NCBI GenBank assembly: GCA_002363385.1
Contig: DEVL01000002.1
Span: 223,550 to 287,549, forward strand
Reading direction: 5' to 3'
DNA length: 64,000 nt
DNA from: Stenotrophomonas maltophilia
GTDB lineage: Bacteria; Pseudomonadota; Gammaproteobacteria; Xanthomonadales; Xanthomonadaceae
Part shown: one piece after another, positions 53,148-61,137 of the stretch
Layout of the letters: every line of letters starts with the position of its first letter
How positions within the stretch are numbered: the stretch's first letter is position 1
Position numbers and translations under genes: made by a program
The notes under the pieces: generated by a model
The model's database searches: none
Seen by the model: only the letters and a program-made list of their open reading frames with translations
What the model was told of the DNA's origin: nothing

Positions 53148-54206
53148 ATGACAGCAGTAAAGGGGTGGCGGCGGTTTCGTCGGTGGGTGAAGTGGATCGT
53201 GCTCGGTCTGCTGGCGGTCGTGATCCTGCTCACCCTCATCGGGGTGGTCTACGAGGCCTTGGCGCGCCGGAGCGCGGCGACCGAGCATCCATTGCGCGGC
53301 CAGATGGTTGATGTCGGCGGACGCCAGATGCATATCGAGTGTCGCGGCAGTGGCACCCCGACCGTGATCTTCGAGTCCGGCCTCGGCACGGGCGGCACGA
53401 TGGACTGGACCCGTGTGCACGACCGGATCGCCCGCTTCACCCGCGCCTGTGCCTACGACCGCGCCGGCATCATGCGCAGCGATGCCAAGGACACCCCGCA
53501 GCGTGCGTCAGCCGTGGCCGATGACCTGCACGCCCTGTTGAAAGGCGCGGGCATCACCGATCCGCTGGTGCTGGTCGGCCATTCCATCGGCGGGCCGTAC
53601 ACCCGGACCTATGTGGGGCGCTACGGCGAGCAGGTGGCCGGGCTGGTGATGGTCGACCCCTCGCACCCCGACCAGATCGCCCGGCTCGGCAGCGTGGTGA
53701 GCATCGATGTCCACCCGAAGAAGGTGTCGCTGTTGATGCATACCGCCACGGCACTGTCACGGACCGGCCTGGTGCGCTTCCTGTTCTCGCGCGCCGATCA
53801 GGGCCCACGCCCGAAGGACGAGGCCGCGGAGATCACCGCGTTCTCCAGTGCCTCGGTCACGGGCGCAACCGCCGAGCTCGACGGTTTCGACAGCACCATG
53901 GACGATGCCCGCGCGGTCACCTCGTTTGGCGACCGCCCGGTGATCGTGCTGACCGCATTGAAGCCGTTCCAGCCGGACGAACTGAAAAAGATGGGCCTGA
54001 CGGCAGAGGAGGGCGCCCGGTTCAAGCAGGAATGGCGCACCCTGCATGCCGAGCAGGCCGCCCTGTCCAGCCGCGGGCAGCAACAGATCGTGAGCGATTC
54101 CGGTCACTACATCCAGATCGATCAGCCCGATCGCGTGGTGGATGCGGTTCGCCAGGTCGTGGGTGACGTGCGCGCGCAGGCGCGCACCAACAAGGAGATG
54201 CAATGA
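53148..54206 (+). CDS. Membrane-anchored alpha/beta hydrolase
   Basis: The protein has 352 residues. An N-terminal anchor (WIVLGLLAVVILLTLIGVVY) places the enzyme in the periplasm. VIFESGLGTGGTMDW is the oxyanion-hole region, ACAYDRAGIMRS and VLVGHSIGGPYTR follow with the nucleophile serine, and VSDSGHYIQIDQPD supplies the histidine. The natural substrate is unknown; esters, amides or lactams are possible. Its stop overlaps the start of the D-aminoacylase-type gene (ATGA), so the two act together. Confidence 0.85.
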   Translation: MTAVKGWRRFRRWVKWIVLGLLAVVILLTLIGVVYEALARRSAATEHPLRGQMVDVGGRQMHIECRGSGTPTVIFESGLGTGGTMDWTRVHDRIARFTRACAYDRAGIMRSDAKDTPQRASAVADDLHALLKGAGITDPLVLVGHSIGGPYTRTYVGRYGEQVAGLVMVDPSHPDQIARLGSVVSIDVHPKKVSLLMHTATALSRTGLVRFLFSRADQGPRPKDEAAEITAFSSASVTGATAELDGFDSTMDDARAVTSFGDRPVIVLTALKPFQPDELKKMGLTAEEGARFKQEWRTLHAEQAALSSRGQQQIVSDSGHYIQIDQPDRVVDAVRQVVGDVRAQARTNKEMQ

Positions 54207-55825
54207 TGAAGCGCACCCTGCTCTGGGCGGGCATGTCAATGCTGTTGGCCGCCAACGCGGCCGCCGCCGACTATGACCTGGTGATCCGCGGTGGACGCGT
54301 GCTCGACGGTGCCGGCAATCCGTGGGTCCGTGCCGATGTAGCGGTCAAGGAGGGGCGCGTGGTCCAGGTAGGCCAGGTCCCCGGACAGGGCACCCGCGAG
54401 ATCGACGCGACGGGGCGCTATGTGTCGCCGGGCTTCATCGACATGATGGATCAGTCCGGCGCGGCGCTGCTCAAGGACGGCGCGGCCGAGAACAAACTGC
54501 GGATGGGCGTGACCACGCTGATCGGCGGCGAGGGCGGACCGCCGGTGCCTGCCGCGGGGATGCCGGACTACTTCAAGCAGCTCGAAACGCAGGGTATCGC
54601 GGTCAACTTCGGCACGTACTACTCCTCCACCCAGGCCCGCGTGCATGTCATGGGCGATGCCGCCGGTGCGCCGACCCGCAAGCAGCTCGATGCCATGGGC
54701 GAGCAGGTGAAGACTGCGATGGAGGCCGGCGCGTTCGGTATCTCCAGCGCCCTCATCTATGCACCCAGCAGCTTCCAGAGCACCTCGGATCTGATCTCGC
54801 TGGCCAAAGTGGCCGCGCAATGCGACGGCTTCTATGCCACGCATATGCGTGACGAGAGCGAAGGCGTGGTCAAGGCCATTGAAGAGGCCATCGAGATCGG
54901 CGAGAAGGGCGGCGTCAAAGTTGAGATTTTCCACCTCAAGGCAGCCTATGCACCGGAGTGGGGCAAGCTGATGCCACAGGCGCTGGCGACGATCAATGCC
55001 GCGCGCGACCGCGGGGTCGATGTAGCCGCCGATCTGTATCCGTACACCGCCGGCGGCACCGGGCTGGAAATCATCGCGCCGAGCTGGGTCTGGGCCGATG
55101 GCCTCGAGAAAGGCATCGAGCGCGTGCGCGACCCCAAGGTACGCGAGCGTATGAAGAAGGAGGTCGCCGCAGGATCGATGCCGGGCTGGTCGAACCTGGT
55201 GCACGCATCCGGTGGTTTCCAGAACGTGCGTCTGGCCAACAGCTTCAGTGAGAAGTACCGGCGCTTCCATGGCAAGACGCTGGCCGACATCGGTTCCGAG
55301 CTGAATCTGGATCCGGCCGATGCCGCCTGGGATATTGCGCTGGAAGGGTTGCCCAATCGCGCGGTGGCGCTGTATTTCATGATCAGCGAAGCGGATGTGC
55401 AGCTCGCGCTGCGCCAGCCCTGGGTCAGCATCGGCAGTGACGCGGCCGCCGCGGTGAATTACGGCAGCGACGGCGCCATCGGCCTGCCGCACCCGCGCGC
55501 GTACGGCACTTTCCCGCGCATCCTCGCCGAGTATGTGAAGCGACGCCAGGTGCTCACCCTGGAAGATGCAGTCCGCAAGATGACCAGCTGGCCCGCGCAG
55601 CGGATGGGATTGAGCGATCGCGGGCTGATCCGCGAGGGAATGCGCGCCGATATCGTCCTGTTCGATCTGGACACACTGGACGATGTGGCGAGCTGGGACG
55701 CACCCGCCGGCGCGCCGACCGGCATCGAGACCGTGATCGTCAACGGTGTGGTGAGCTTCGAGGGCGGCAAGCACACCGGCGCCCGGGCGGGCGCGGCGCT
55801 GCGCCACCAATGCCGCACGCGCTGA
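54203..55825 (+). CDS. Exported amidohydrolase of the N-acyl-D-amino-acid deacylase type
   Basis: The protein has 540 residues. AAGGAG lies 5 nt before the ATG. A signal peptide ends near NAAAA (residue 21). YDLVIRGGRVLDGAGNPWVRADV and GLIREGMRADIVLFD are the usual ends of D-aminoacylase-like amidohydrolases. THMRDES and EIFHLKAAY give the two metal-binding histidines, and GSDAAA the catalytic Asp. The first-strand HxH is replaced by GFIDMMDQSG, and the NCG cysteine segment by GGEGG, as in a known subgroup. It should release D-amino acids or acyl groups in the periplasm. Confidence 0.85.
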   Translation: MMKRTLLWAGMSMLLAANAAAADYDLVIRGGRVLDGAGNPWVRADVAVKEGRVVQVGQVPGQGTREIDATGRYVSPGFIDMMDQSGAALLKDGAAENKLRMGVTTLIGGEGGPPVPAAGMPDYFKQLETQGIAVNFGTYYSSTQARVHVMGDAAGAPTRKQLDAMGEQVKTAMEAGAFGISSALIYAPSSFQSTSDLISLAKVAAQCDGFYATHMRDESEGVVKAIEEAIEIGEKGGVKVEIFHLKAAYAPEWGKLMPQALATINAARDRGVDVAADLYPYTAGGTGLEIIAPSWVWADGLEKGIERVRDPKVRERMKKEVAAGSMPGWSNLVHASGGFQNVRLANSFSEKYRRFHGKTLADIGSELNLDPADAAWDIALEGLPNRAVALYFMISEADVQLALRQPWVSIGSDAAAAVNYGSDGAIGLPHPRAYGTFPRILAEYVKRRQVLTLEDAVRKMTSWPAQRMGLSDRGLIREGMRADIVLFDLDTLDDVASWDAPAGAPTGIETVIVNGVVSFEGGKHTGARAGAALRHQCRTR

Positions 55826-55862
55826 TCCACGTGCGCGCCCCAACAACCACAGGACACATCTC

Positions 55863-57350
55863 ATGATCCGACATTCCACCGGCCGTAGCCTCCTTGCCCT
55901 CGCGCTCGCCGCGTCCGCGCCGGCACTCGCCGCCGCACCACCGATCACCAGCGCGGACGATCTGGGCACGGCGGTCTCCGCACAGATCGCCTGCGCCGGC
56001 ATTTTCGTGGCCAACCGTGCCGAGGCTGACGTACTGCGCGACGACATCCACGCGTTGGCGCCGTTCACCAAGGCGGTCGCGCTGTCGGTGGATCGCAAGG
56101 CCGGGACGGTCACCGCGTCCGCGCCTGGCGCTGCCACGCGTACCGCGCTGCACCGACCGGCCGTCGGCTGTACGTTGACCACCGGCGACATGCCGCTGAA
56201 GACGCTCGATGCCCAGGCCGCACGGCTCTCACCGCTGCGTCCGCTGTCGGCACGACCCTGGCCGCAGGGTGACCTGCCGGCTCCGGCGCTGCAGGCGGCC
56301 GCCGAGACGAAGCTCGACCGCGCCGCCCTGGATGCGGCCGTGAGTGCGGCGTTCGAGGAGCAGAACGTGGGCGGCTACCCGGACACCCGGGCGATCGTGG
56401 TGGTGCAGGGTGGGGCGATCGTCGCCGAGCGCTATGCGCCGGGGTTCAATCAGGACACCCGCATGCTCGGCTGGTCAGCCACCAAGAGCATCATGGGTAC
56501 GCTGGTCGGCCTGCTGGTCGATGACGGCGTGCTTAAGTTGGATGACCCGGCACCGGTTCCCGAGTGGCAGGGCAAGGGCGACCCACGGGGCGCCATCACG
56601 CTGCGCCAGTTGCTGACGATGTCGAGCGGGCTCACCTTCGTGGAGAGTTACAAGCCCGGCAACGAGTCGATCAAGATGCTGTTCGAGGCGGGCGACATGG
56701 CCGCGCTGGCCGCCGCGATGCCGCTTGAACACGCCCCCGGCACGCACTGGAGCTATTCCTCGGGCACCACCAACATCCTCTCGCGCATTGTCTTCGACGC
56801 AACCGGCGGCACGCTGGAAGGCATGACCCGGTTCGCGCAGACCCGACTGTTCGAGCCGGCGGGCATGCGCAGCGCGCTGATCGAGCCGGACGAATCGGGC
56901 GTGCTGGTCGGCAGTTCCTATGGCTACGCCACGGCTCGCGATTGGGCGCGCTACGGGCTGCTGCATCTCAACCACGGCGAAGCGGGTGGCAAGCGCCTGC
57001 TGTCGAAACAATGGCTGGCGTTTGCTCTGACCCCCACCCCCGCATCACCGCGCCCCTCGTACGGCGCGCAGCTCTGGTTGAACCGGGCGGCGCCAGATGA
57101 AGAAGGGCGCAAGGTGCTGCAGGACGTTCCACCCGATGCCTTCATGGCAATGGGCCACAACCATCAGATCGTGGCCGTGATCCCGTCGCAGGATGCGGTA
57201 ATCGTGCGGCTGGGCTGGACGCCGGAAGGGCAGAAGTTCGACTGGAACAAGCATGTCTCGCGGATCGCAGCTGCGCTCGCGCCGGCGGCCGCGCCAGCGA
57301 GTGAGGTCACCCTGACCCGCAGGGAGAGCGCCAACCGCGGCGCCCATTGA
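55863..57350 (+). CDS. Exported serine hydrolase (class C beta-lactamase/DD-peptidase fold)
   Basis: The protein has 495 residues with a signal peptide ending at LAAA (residue 25). A domain of about 120 residues with two cysteines precedes the catalytic domain. S-A-T-K (Ser205 and Lys208) is the SxxK nucleophile motif and Y298-S-S takes the YxN place. FMAMGHNHQIVAVIP stands where KTG would be. Members include D-aminopeptidases, esterases and EstB-type enzymes. Beta-lactam resistance should not be assumed. Its stop codon overlaps promoter box 2. Confidence 0.87.
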   Translation: MIRHSTGRSLLALALAASAPALAAAPPITSADDLGTAVSAQIACAGIFVANRAEADVLRDDIHALAPFTKAVALSVDRKAGTVTASAPGAATRTALHRPAVGCTLTTGDMPLKTLDAQAARLSPLRPLSARPWPQGDLPAPALQAAAETKLDRAALDAAVSAAFEEQNVGGYPDTRAIVVVQGGAIVAERYAPGFNQDTRMLGWSATKSIMGTLVGLLVDDGVLKLDDPAPVPEWQGKGDPRGAITLRQLLTMSSGLTFVESYKPGNESIKMLFEAGDMAALAAAMPLEHAPGTHWSYSSGTTNILSRIVFDATGGTLEGMTRFAQTRLFEPAGMRSALIEPDESGVLVGSSYGYATARDWARYGLLHLNHGEAGGKRLLSKQWLAFALTPTPASPRPSYGAQLWLNRAAPDEEGRKVLQDVPPDAFMAMGHNHQIVAVIPSQDAVIVRLGWTPEGQKFDWNKHVSRIAAALAPAAAPASEVTLTRRESANRGAH

Positions 57351-57383
57351 CAGTTCTCTTTATGGAGAACTAATGTCTCAATG
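57346..57383 (+). promoter_or_regulatory. Shared promoter box 2 (before the dipeptide epimerase gene)
   Basis: ATTGACAGTTCTC (57346-57358) differs from box 1 at one position and equals box 3. TTGACA overlaps the stop codon of the preceding gene. TAATGT at 57371-57376 is a -10 candidate at 18-bp spacing. The inverted-repeat part here is GAGA-N7-TCTC (57365-57379), a diverged version. An ATG at 57381 is followed at once by TGA. Confidence 0.7.
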
Positions 57384-57457
57384 TGAGAAATGCTCACTTT
57401 GAGGCAGGGAATCCAGATGTGCTCGATCACGCTGTTGGCAACGCCCCCGTTGAGTCG

Positions 57458-57480
57458 TGACCCCGCTGCCACCGGGGTCA
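57458..57480 (+). promoter_or_regulatory. Hairpin next to the epimerase start codon
   Basis: TGACCCCG (57458-57465) and CGGGGTCA (57473-57480) pair exactly, with a 7-nt loop. The right arm holds the only SD-like bases (GGGGT) 7-10 nt before the ATG at 57488. If it forms in mRNA it would hide the ribosome site, so it may control translation; it could also be the terminator of the upstream gene. Confidence 0.5.
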
Positions 57481-57487
57481 ACGCCTG

Positions 57488-58480
57488 ATGGCCCGCCTGA
57501 AACTCGGCATCGCGGTGGATGCGCTTCGTCTGGCCGCCCCCTTCCGCATTGCCAGTCACGTCTTCGACAGCCGGCTGGCCATCCTCGTCACCCTGGATGA
57601 CGGCGTGCATATCGGTCGAGGCGAGGCCACCGGGGTGTACTACCTCGGCGAGGACCTGGACAGCATGCGCGCCCAGATCGAAGCGGCGCGCGATGCCATC
57701 CAGGCACATCCAACGCGCGAAGAACTGCGGTCGATCCTGCCGGCAGGCGGTGCACGCAATGCGGTCGATGCTGCCTTGTGGGAGCTGGAATCAAAGCAGT
57801 CGGGCAGGCCGGTCTGGGCGCTTGCAGGGCTCGAAGCGCCGCGGCCTTTGCCGACGACCTTCACCGTGGGCGCCGATGCGCCATCGGCAATGGCGGCCGC
57901 TGCGGTGGCATATCGGCAGGCGCGCTCGATCAAGGTCAAATTGAGCGGCGATCTGGATCTGGACACTGCCCGCGTCGAGGCCATCCGCGCGGTGCGTCCG
58001 GACGTGTGGCTCGGTGTGGATGCCAATCAGGGCTACCAGATCGACGATCTCGACCGTCTGGTGACCGCCATGCTCGCCGCTGACGTATCCCTCATCGAGC
58101 AGCCGCTTGCGCGCGGGCGCGAGTCCGATCTGGACGGGTTTGCATCGCCCATTCCCTTGGCCGCAGACGAAAGCGCGCTGACCCTGGCGGACGTCGAGGG
58201 ACTCCAGGGTCGCTTCAATGTGTTCAACATCAAGTTGGACAAATGCGGCGGTCTCACCGAGGCGCTGCTGATTGCCGCGGCCGCGCGGGAGGCCGGGCTG
58301 GGGGTCATGGTCGGCTGCATGGTGTGCAGCAGCATGGGGGCCGCGCCCGGCTTCGTGGTCGGCCAACTGTGCGACCTGGTCGATCTGGATGGCCCGACCT
58401 TCCTCAAGCTGGACCGTACGCCCGGCGTGGTGTATCGGGACGGCACGATCTGGTGCGACGAGGCCGTCTGGGGCGGCTGA
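57488..58480 (+). CDS. Dipeptide epimerase (L-Ala-D/L-Glu epimerase type, enolase superfamily)
   Basis: The protein has 330 residues, cytoplasmic. The enolase-superfamily residues are complete: S-I-K-V-K-L (Lys149, Lys151), Asp178 in GVDANQGY, Glu204 in IEQPL, Asp227 and Glu228 in LAADES, and NIKLDKCGG with the second catalytic lysine. These enzymes invert one residue of dipeptides such as L-Ala-D-Glu from peptidoglycan, or other hydrophobic/cationic dipeptides. Its place in a D-peptide hydrolase locus supports handling of D-residues. Box 2 lies 105 bp upstream. Confidence 0.88.
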   Translation: MARLKLGIAVDALRLAAPFRIASHVFDSRLAILVTLDDGVHIGRGEATGVYYLGEDLDSMRAQIEAARDAIQAHPTREELRSILPAGGARNAVDAALWELESKQSGRPVWALAGLEAPRPLPTTFTVGADAPSAMAAAAVAYRQARSIKVKLSGDLDLDTARVEAIRAVRPDVWLGVDANQGYQIDDLDRLVTAMLAADVSLIEQPLARGRESDLDGFASPIPLAADESALTLADVEGLQGRFNVFNIKLDKCGGLTEALLIAAAAREAGLGVMVGCMVCSSMGAAPGFVVGQLCDLVDLDGPTFLKLDRTPGVVYRDGTIWCDEAVWGG

Positions 58481-58536
58481 CCGTGGGAGTGGGAGACGAC
58501 CCGGCACACCGTTTCATGACGATGGTGCGACGCGGG

Positions 58537-58575
58537 ATTGACAGTTCTCTGAACAGGACTATTGTGTCCTACATG
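58537..58575 (+). promoter_or_regulatory. Shared promoter box 3 (before the TonB receptor gene)
   Basis: ATTGACAGTTCTC (58537-58549) with TATTGT (58560-58565) as a -10 candidate. AGGAC-N6-GTCCT (58555-58570) is a perfect inverted repeat placed exactly 18 bp from the box start, as in box 1. CCTACATGGGC after it matches CCTATATGGGC in box 1. The ATG opens a three-codon frame. The receptor starts 134 bp downstream. Confidence 0.75.
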
Positions 58576-58708
58576 GGCTCATAAGCATCCATCATTTCCC
58601 AGGAGCGTCACTGCCAGGCCGGCATGCCCCTGAACCCCGGGGCGCCCTGACTGCCGCACTTCGTGCCCATTGCCGTGGGCTTCCTGCTCGCTACCGAGGT
58701 CTCATCAC

Positions 58709-60961
58709 ATGAGTCACTGTTCGCCCCGAATCAACGCGTTGTCGCTGGCCTGCGCTGCAGGCATCCTCGCCCTGGGCTGCAGCGCCCCGGTCATGGCGCA
58801 GGTGGCCGCTGAAAAAACCAATCGTGACGACGTGCATACCCTGGGCACGGTCACCGCCACCGCGCAGAAACGCGTGGAAGTGGTGACCGATATCCCGATG
58901 TCGATCAGCGTCATCAGCGAAGAACAGCTGGACCGTCTGCAGGTCAACAACATGAACGACCTCGCCGGACTGGTGCCGGGCCTGCAGGTCAGCAGCCTGG
59001 GCGCGCCGGGCCGCTCGACGATCTCCATCCGTGGCATCACCCCGATGGGCAATACCGCCGCCACGTCGATCTATGTGGACGACGTGCCACTGACCGCAAA
59101 CGGCTCGCTGTCCGGTGCCACCTCGGGCATGTTCGATCTGCTGCCCTACGACGTACAGAACGTGGAAGTGCTGCGCGGCCCGCAGGGCACGCTGTACGGC
59201 GCGAGTGCGCTGGGCGGCGTGGTCAAATACGTGACCAAGCGGCCGGACCTGGAGTACTTCGCTGGCCGTGCCGGCGCCACCATGCGCGTGGTGGACGACG
59301 GCGGTCGGGTCGGGCACTCCGAGCGCGCGGCGGTCAATGTGCCGCTGGTGAAGGGCACCCTGGCCCTGCGCGCCAGCTACGCCGAGCAGACCAGCCCCGG
59401 CTGGATCGACAACACCGTCCTGCATCGACGCGACACCAACGATGTGCACCAGAATGCCGGTCGCGTCTCGCTGCTGTGGAAGGCCTCGGACACCGTGGAC
59501 GTGCTGTTGACCGCGATGCGCCAGGAAAACAAGGGCGACAACTTCGCGACTGTCGCGCTGGATCCGGTCACCTTCAAACCAAAGCTGCCGGGCTACGCCA
59601 ACGAGTACCTGTTCCTGCAGCCAAGCACGATCAAGTACGACGTCTATGGCCTGACGGTGGACTGGGACCTTGGCTGGGCAGATTTCACTTCCGCCAGCAG
59701 CTGGATGAAGTCCAACTCGTGGCGCCTGCAGGACCAGTCCGTCGAGTACATTCCGTTGCTGGGCCAGCGCCCCGGCGTGGGCCCGGTGATGGCGTACGCC
59801 GCGCTCGACACCGACATCGAACTCAAGAAGTGGACCCAGGAACTGCGTCTGACCTCCAAGGGCGACAGCCGCCTGCAGTGGCAGGTGGGCGCGTTCTACA
59901 CCGATGAGGACGCGGCGTACATCGAAGACGGCAGCGCACTGAGCCCGGCGTTCGCCCCGGTGCTCAATCTGTTCAAGGCCTCCGTGCTGACCAGCTATAA
60001 AGAGAAGGCGCTCTTCGGCAATACCACCTGGAAGTTCACCGATCGCTTCGATCTGGCCCTGGGCGTTCGCCATGCGCGCAACGATCAGGTCTTCCGCCAG
60101 ACGCTGGGCGGCCCGCTGGGCGGCGATGGCGTGCAGCGCGTCACCGAGTCGTCGGAAAGCGTGACCACCTGGAGCGCCAGCCCGCGGCTGTTCCTGGGCG
60201 AGGACACCATGGCCTACCTGCGCGTGGCCACCGGCTACCGTGCCGGCAGCCCGAACCCCATCCTGCCGGCCGCGCCGGATGTCCCCTCGCAGGTCGAGTC
60301 CGATACGTTGATCAACTACGAAGCCGGCGTGAAAAGTCACTTCTGGGATCGTCGTGCGCTGATCGAAGTGGCCGCGTTCCGGATCGACTGGGACGACATC
60401 CGCCTGAATCTGCTGACACCGCAAGGCATTTCCTACGGCGTCAACGGCGGCAGCGCACGCAGCCAGGGCGTGGAATTCACCGGCGCGCTGATGCCCGTCG
60501 ATGGCCTGCGCCTGAGTGCCAGCCTGGCCTATACCGATGCCCAGCTGACCTCGCCGATTCCGCCGGCGCGTCCGGGCGGCGCCAATCAGGCCGAATCCGG
60601 CGCACAGCTGCCGCAGGTACCGGAGTGGGCAGGCAGCCTGCAGGCCGACTACCAGTTCCCCACCAGTGGCGACTGGGGCTGGAGTGTCGGCGGCGCGCTG
60701 CGTTATTACGGCGAGCGCGAGGCTTCGGTGGCGTCTGCACAATCCTTCGAGCTGCCCAGCTACACCACGGTCGATCTGACCGCCGAAGTGAGCAGCCAGA
60801 ACACGACCGTGCGGTTCTTCGTCACCAACCTCACCAACCGCGACATCTACGTGGCCGCCGGCCGGACCATTCCCGCTGGCTCGGCCCAGAGCTACCGCCG
60901 CTGGAATGCGGTGATGATGCAGCCGCGCACGGTGGGTGTATCGGTGGATTACAGCTTCTGA
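58709..60961 (+). CDS. TonB-dependent receptor of the D-peptide locus
   Basis: The product has 750 residues from the ATG at 58709, with a signal peptide ending at VMAQ (residue 31). DVHTLGTVTATAQKR is the TonB-box region. The plug contains ITPMGNTAATSIYVDDVPL and VEVLRGPQGTLYGASALGGV, and the barrel ends in VGVSVDYSF with the expected terminal Phe. The large receptor class fits oligopeptides or glycans as well as iron chelates. Box 3 ties it to the hydrolase and epimerase genes, so I infer peptide uptake and not siderophore uptake. Confidence 0.9.
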   Translation: MSHCSPRINALSLACAAGILALGCSAPVMAQVAAEKTNRDDVHTLGTVTATAQKRVEVVTDIPMSISVISEEQLDRLQVNNMNDLAGLVPGLQVSSLGAPGRSTISIRGITPMGNTAATSIYVDDVPLTANGSLSGATSGMFDLLPYDVQNVEVLRGPQGTLYGASALGGVVKYVTKRPDLEYFAGRAGATMRVVDDGGRVGHSERAAVNVPLVKGTLALRASYAEQTSPGWIDNTVLHRRDTNDVHQNAGRVSLLWKASDTVDVLLTAMRQENKGDNFATVALDPVTFKPKLPGYANEYLFLQPSTIKYDVYGLTVDWDLGWADFTSASSWMKSNSWRLQDQSVEYIPLLGQRPGVGPVMAYAALDTDIELKKWTQELRLTSKGDSRLQWQVGAFYTDEDAAYIEDGSALSPAFAPVLNLFKASVLTSYKEKALFGNTTWKFTDRFDLALGVRHARNDQVFRQTLGGPLGGDGVQRVTESSESVTTWSASPRLFLGEDTMAYLRVATGYRAGSPNPILPAAPDVPSQVESDTLINYEAGVKSHFWDRRALIEVAAFRIDWDDIRLNLLTPQGISYGVNGGSARSQGVEFTGALMPVDGLRLSASLAYTDAQLTSPIPPARPGGANQAESGAQLPQVPEWAGSLQADYQFPTSGDWGWSVGGALRYYGEREASVASAQSFELPSYTTVDLTAEVSSQNTTVRFFVTNLTNRDIYVAAGRTIPAGSAQSYRRWNAVMMQPRTVGVSVDYSF

Positions 60962-61011
60962 TCAGCGTCTGATCCACCTGCGCGGCACCGCCAGGTGTCG
61001 CGCAGGGCGGG

Positions 61012-61137
61012 CTACTTGCTGAATTCCGCCGGCAGGAAGCCCAGCCACAGCAGCAGCAACACCAGCCACAGCCATCGCCAACGGCCCATGCCACGCCACG
61101 CGGCACGCCAGGGACCGGGCGTCTTCTGCAGGCTCAT
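61012..61137 (-). CDS. 41-residue membrane peptide coupled to the PepSY gene
   Basis: The peptide starts MSLQKTPGPWRAAWRGMGRW and continues as a hydrophobic helix (LWLVLLLLWLGFLPAEF) to Lys41. Its ATG overlaps the PepSY stop as ATGA, so it is translated by coupling. The basic, Trp-rich front and single helix suggest an inner-membrane accessory subunit. I know no assigned family. The overlap and sensible sequence argue that it is real. Confidence 0.65.
   Translation of the reverse strand: MSLQKTPGPWRAAWRGMGRWRWLWLVLLLLWLGFLPAEFSK

Noticed and set aside
54236..56191. Minus-strand open frame of 651 codons
   Set aside because: It mirrors the D-aminoacylase-type gene, which has a signal peptide, metal ligands and a ribosome site. 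It is a GC-rich shadow.
55863..57350. Beta-lactamase conferring antibiotic resistance
   Set aside because: The SxxK fold is shared with esterases and D-aminopeptidases. The YSS and GHN-type motifs do not match a typical class C beta-lactamase.
58691..60742. Minus-strand open frame of 683 codons
   Set aside because: It mirrors the TonB receptor at 58709-60961 and lacks any domain signature.
53148..60961. Lasso-peptide or other RiPP biosynthesis locus
   Set aside because: TonB receptor plus hydrolases recalls lasso-peptide isopeptidase loci, but I find no precursor peptide, B/C maturation enzymes or ABC exporter.
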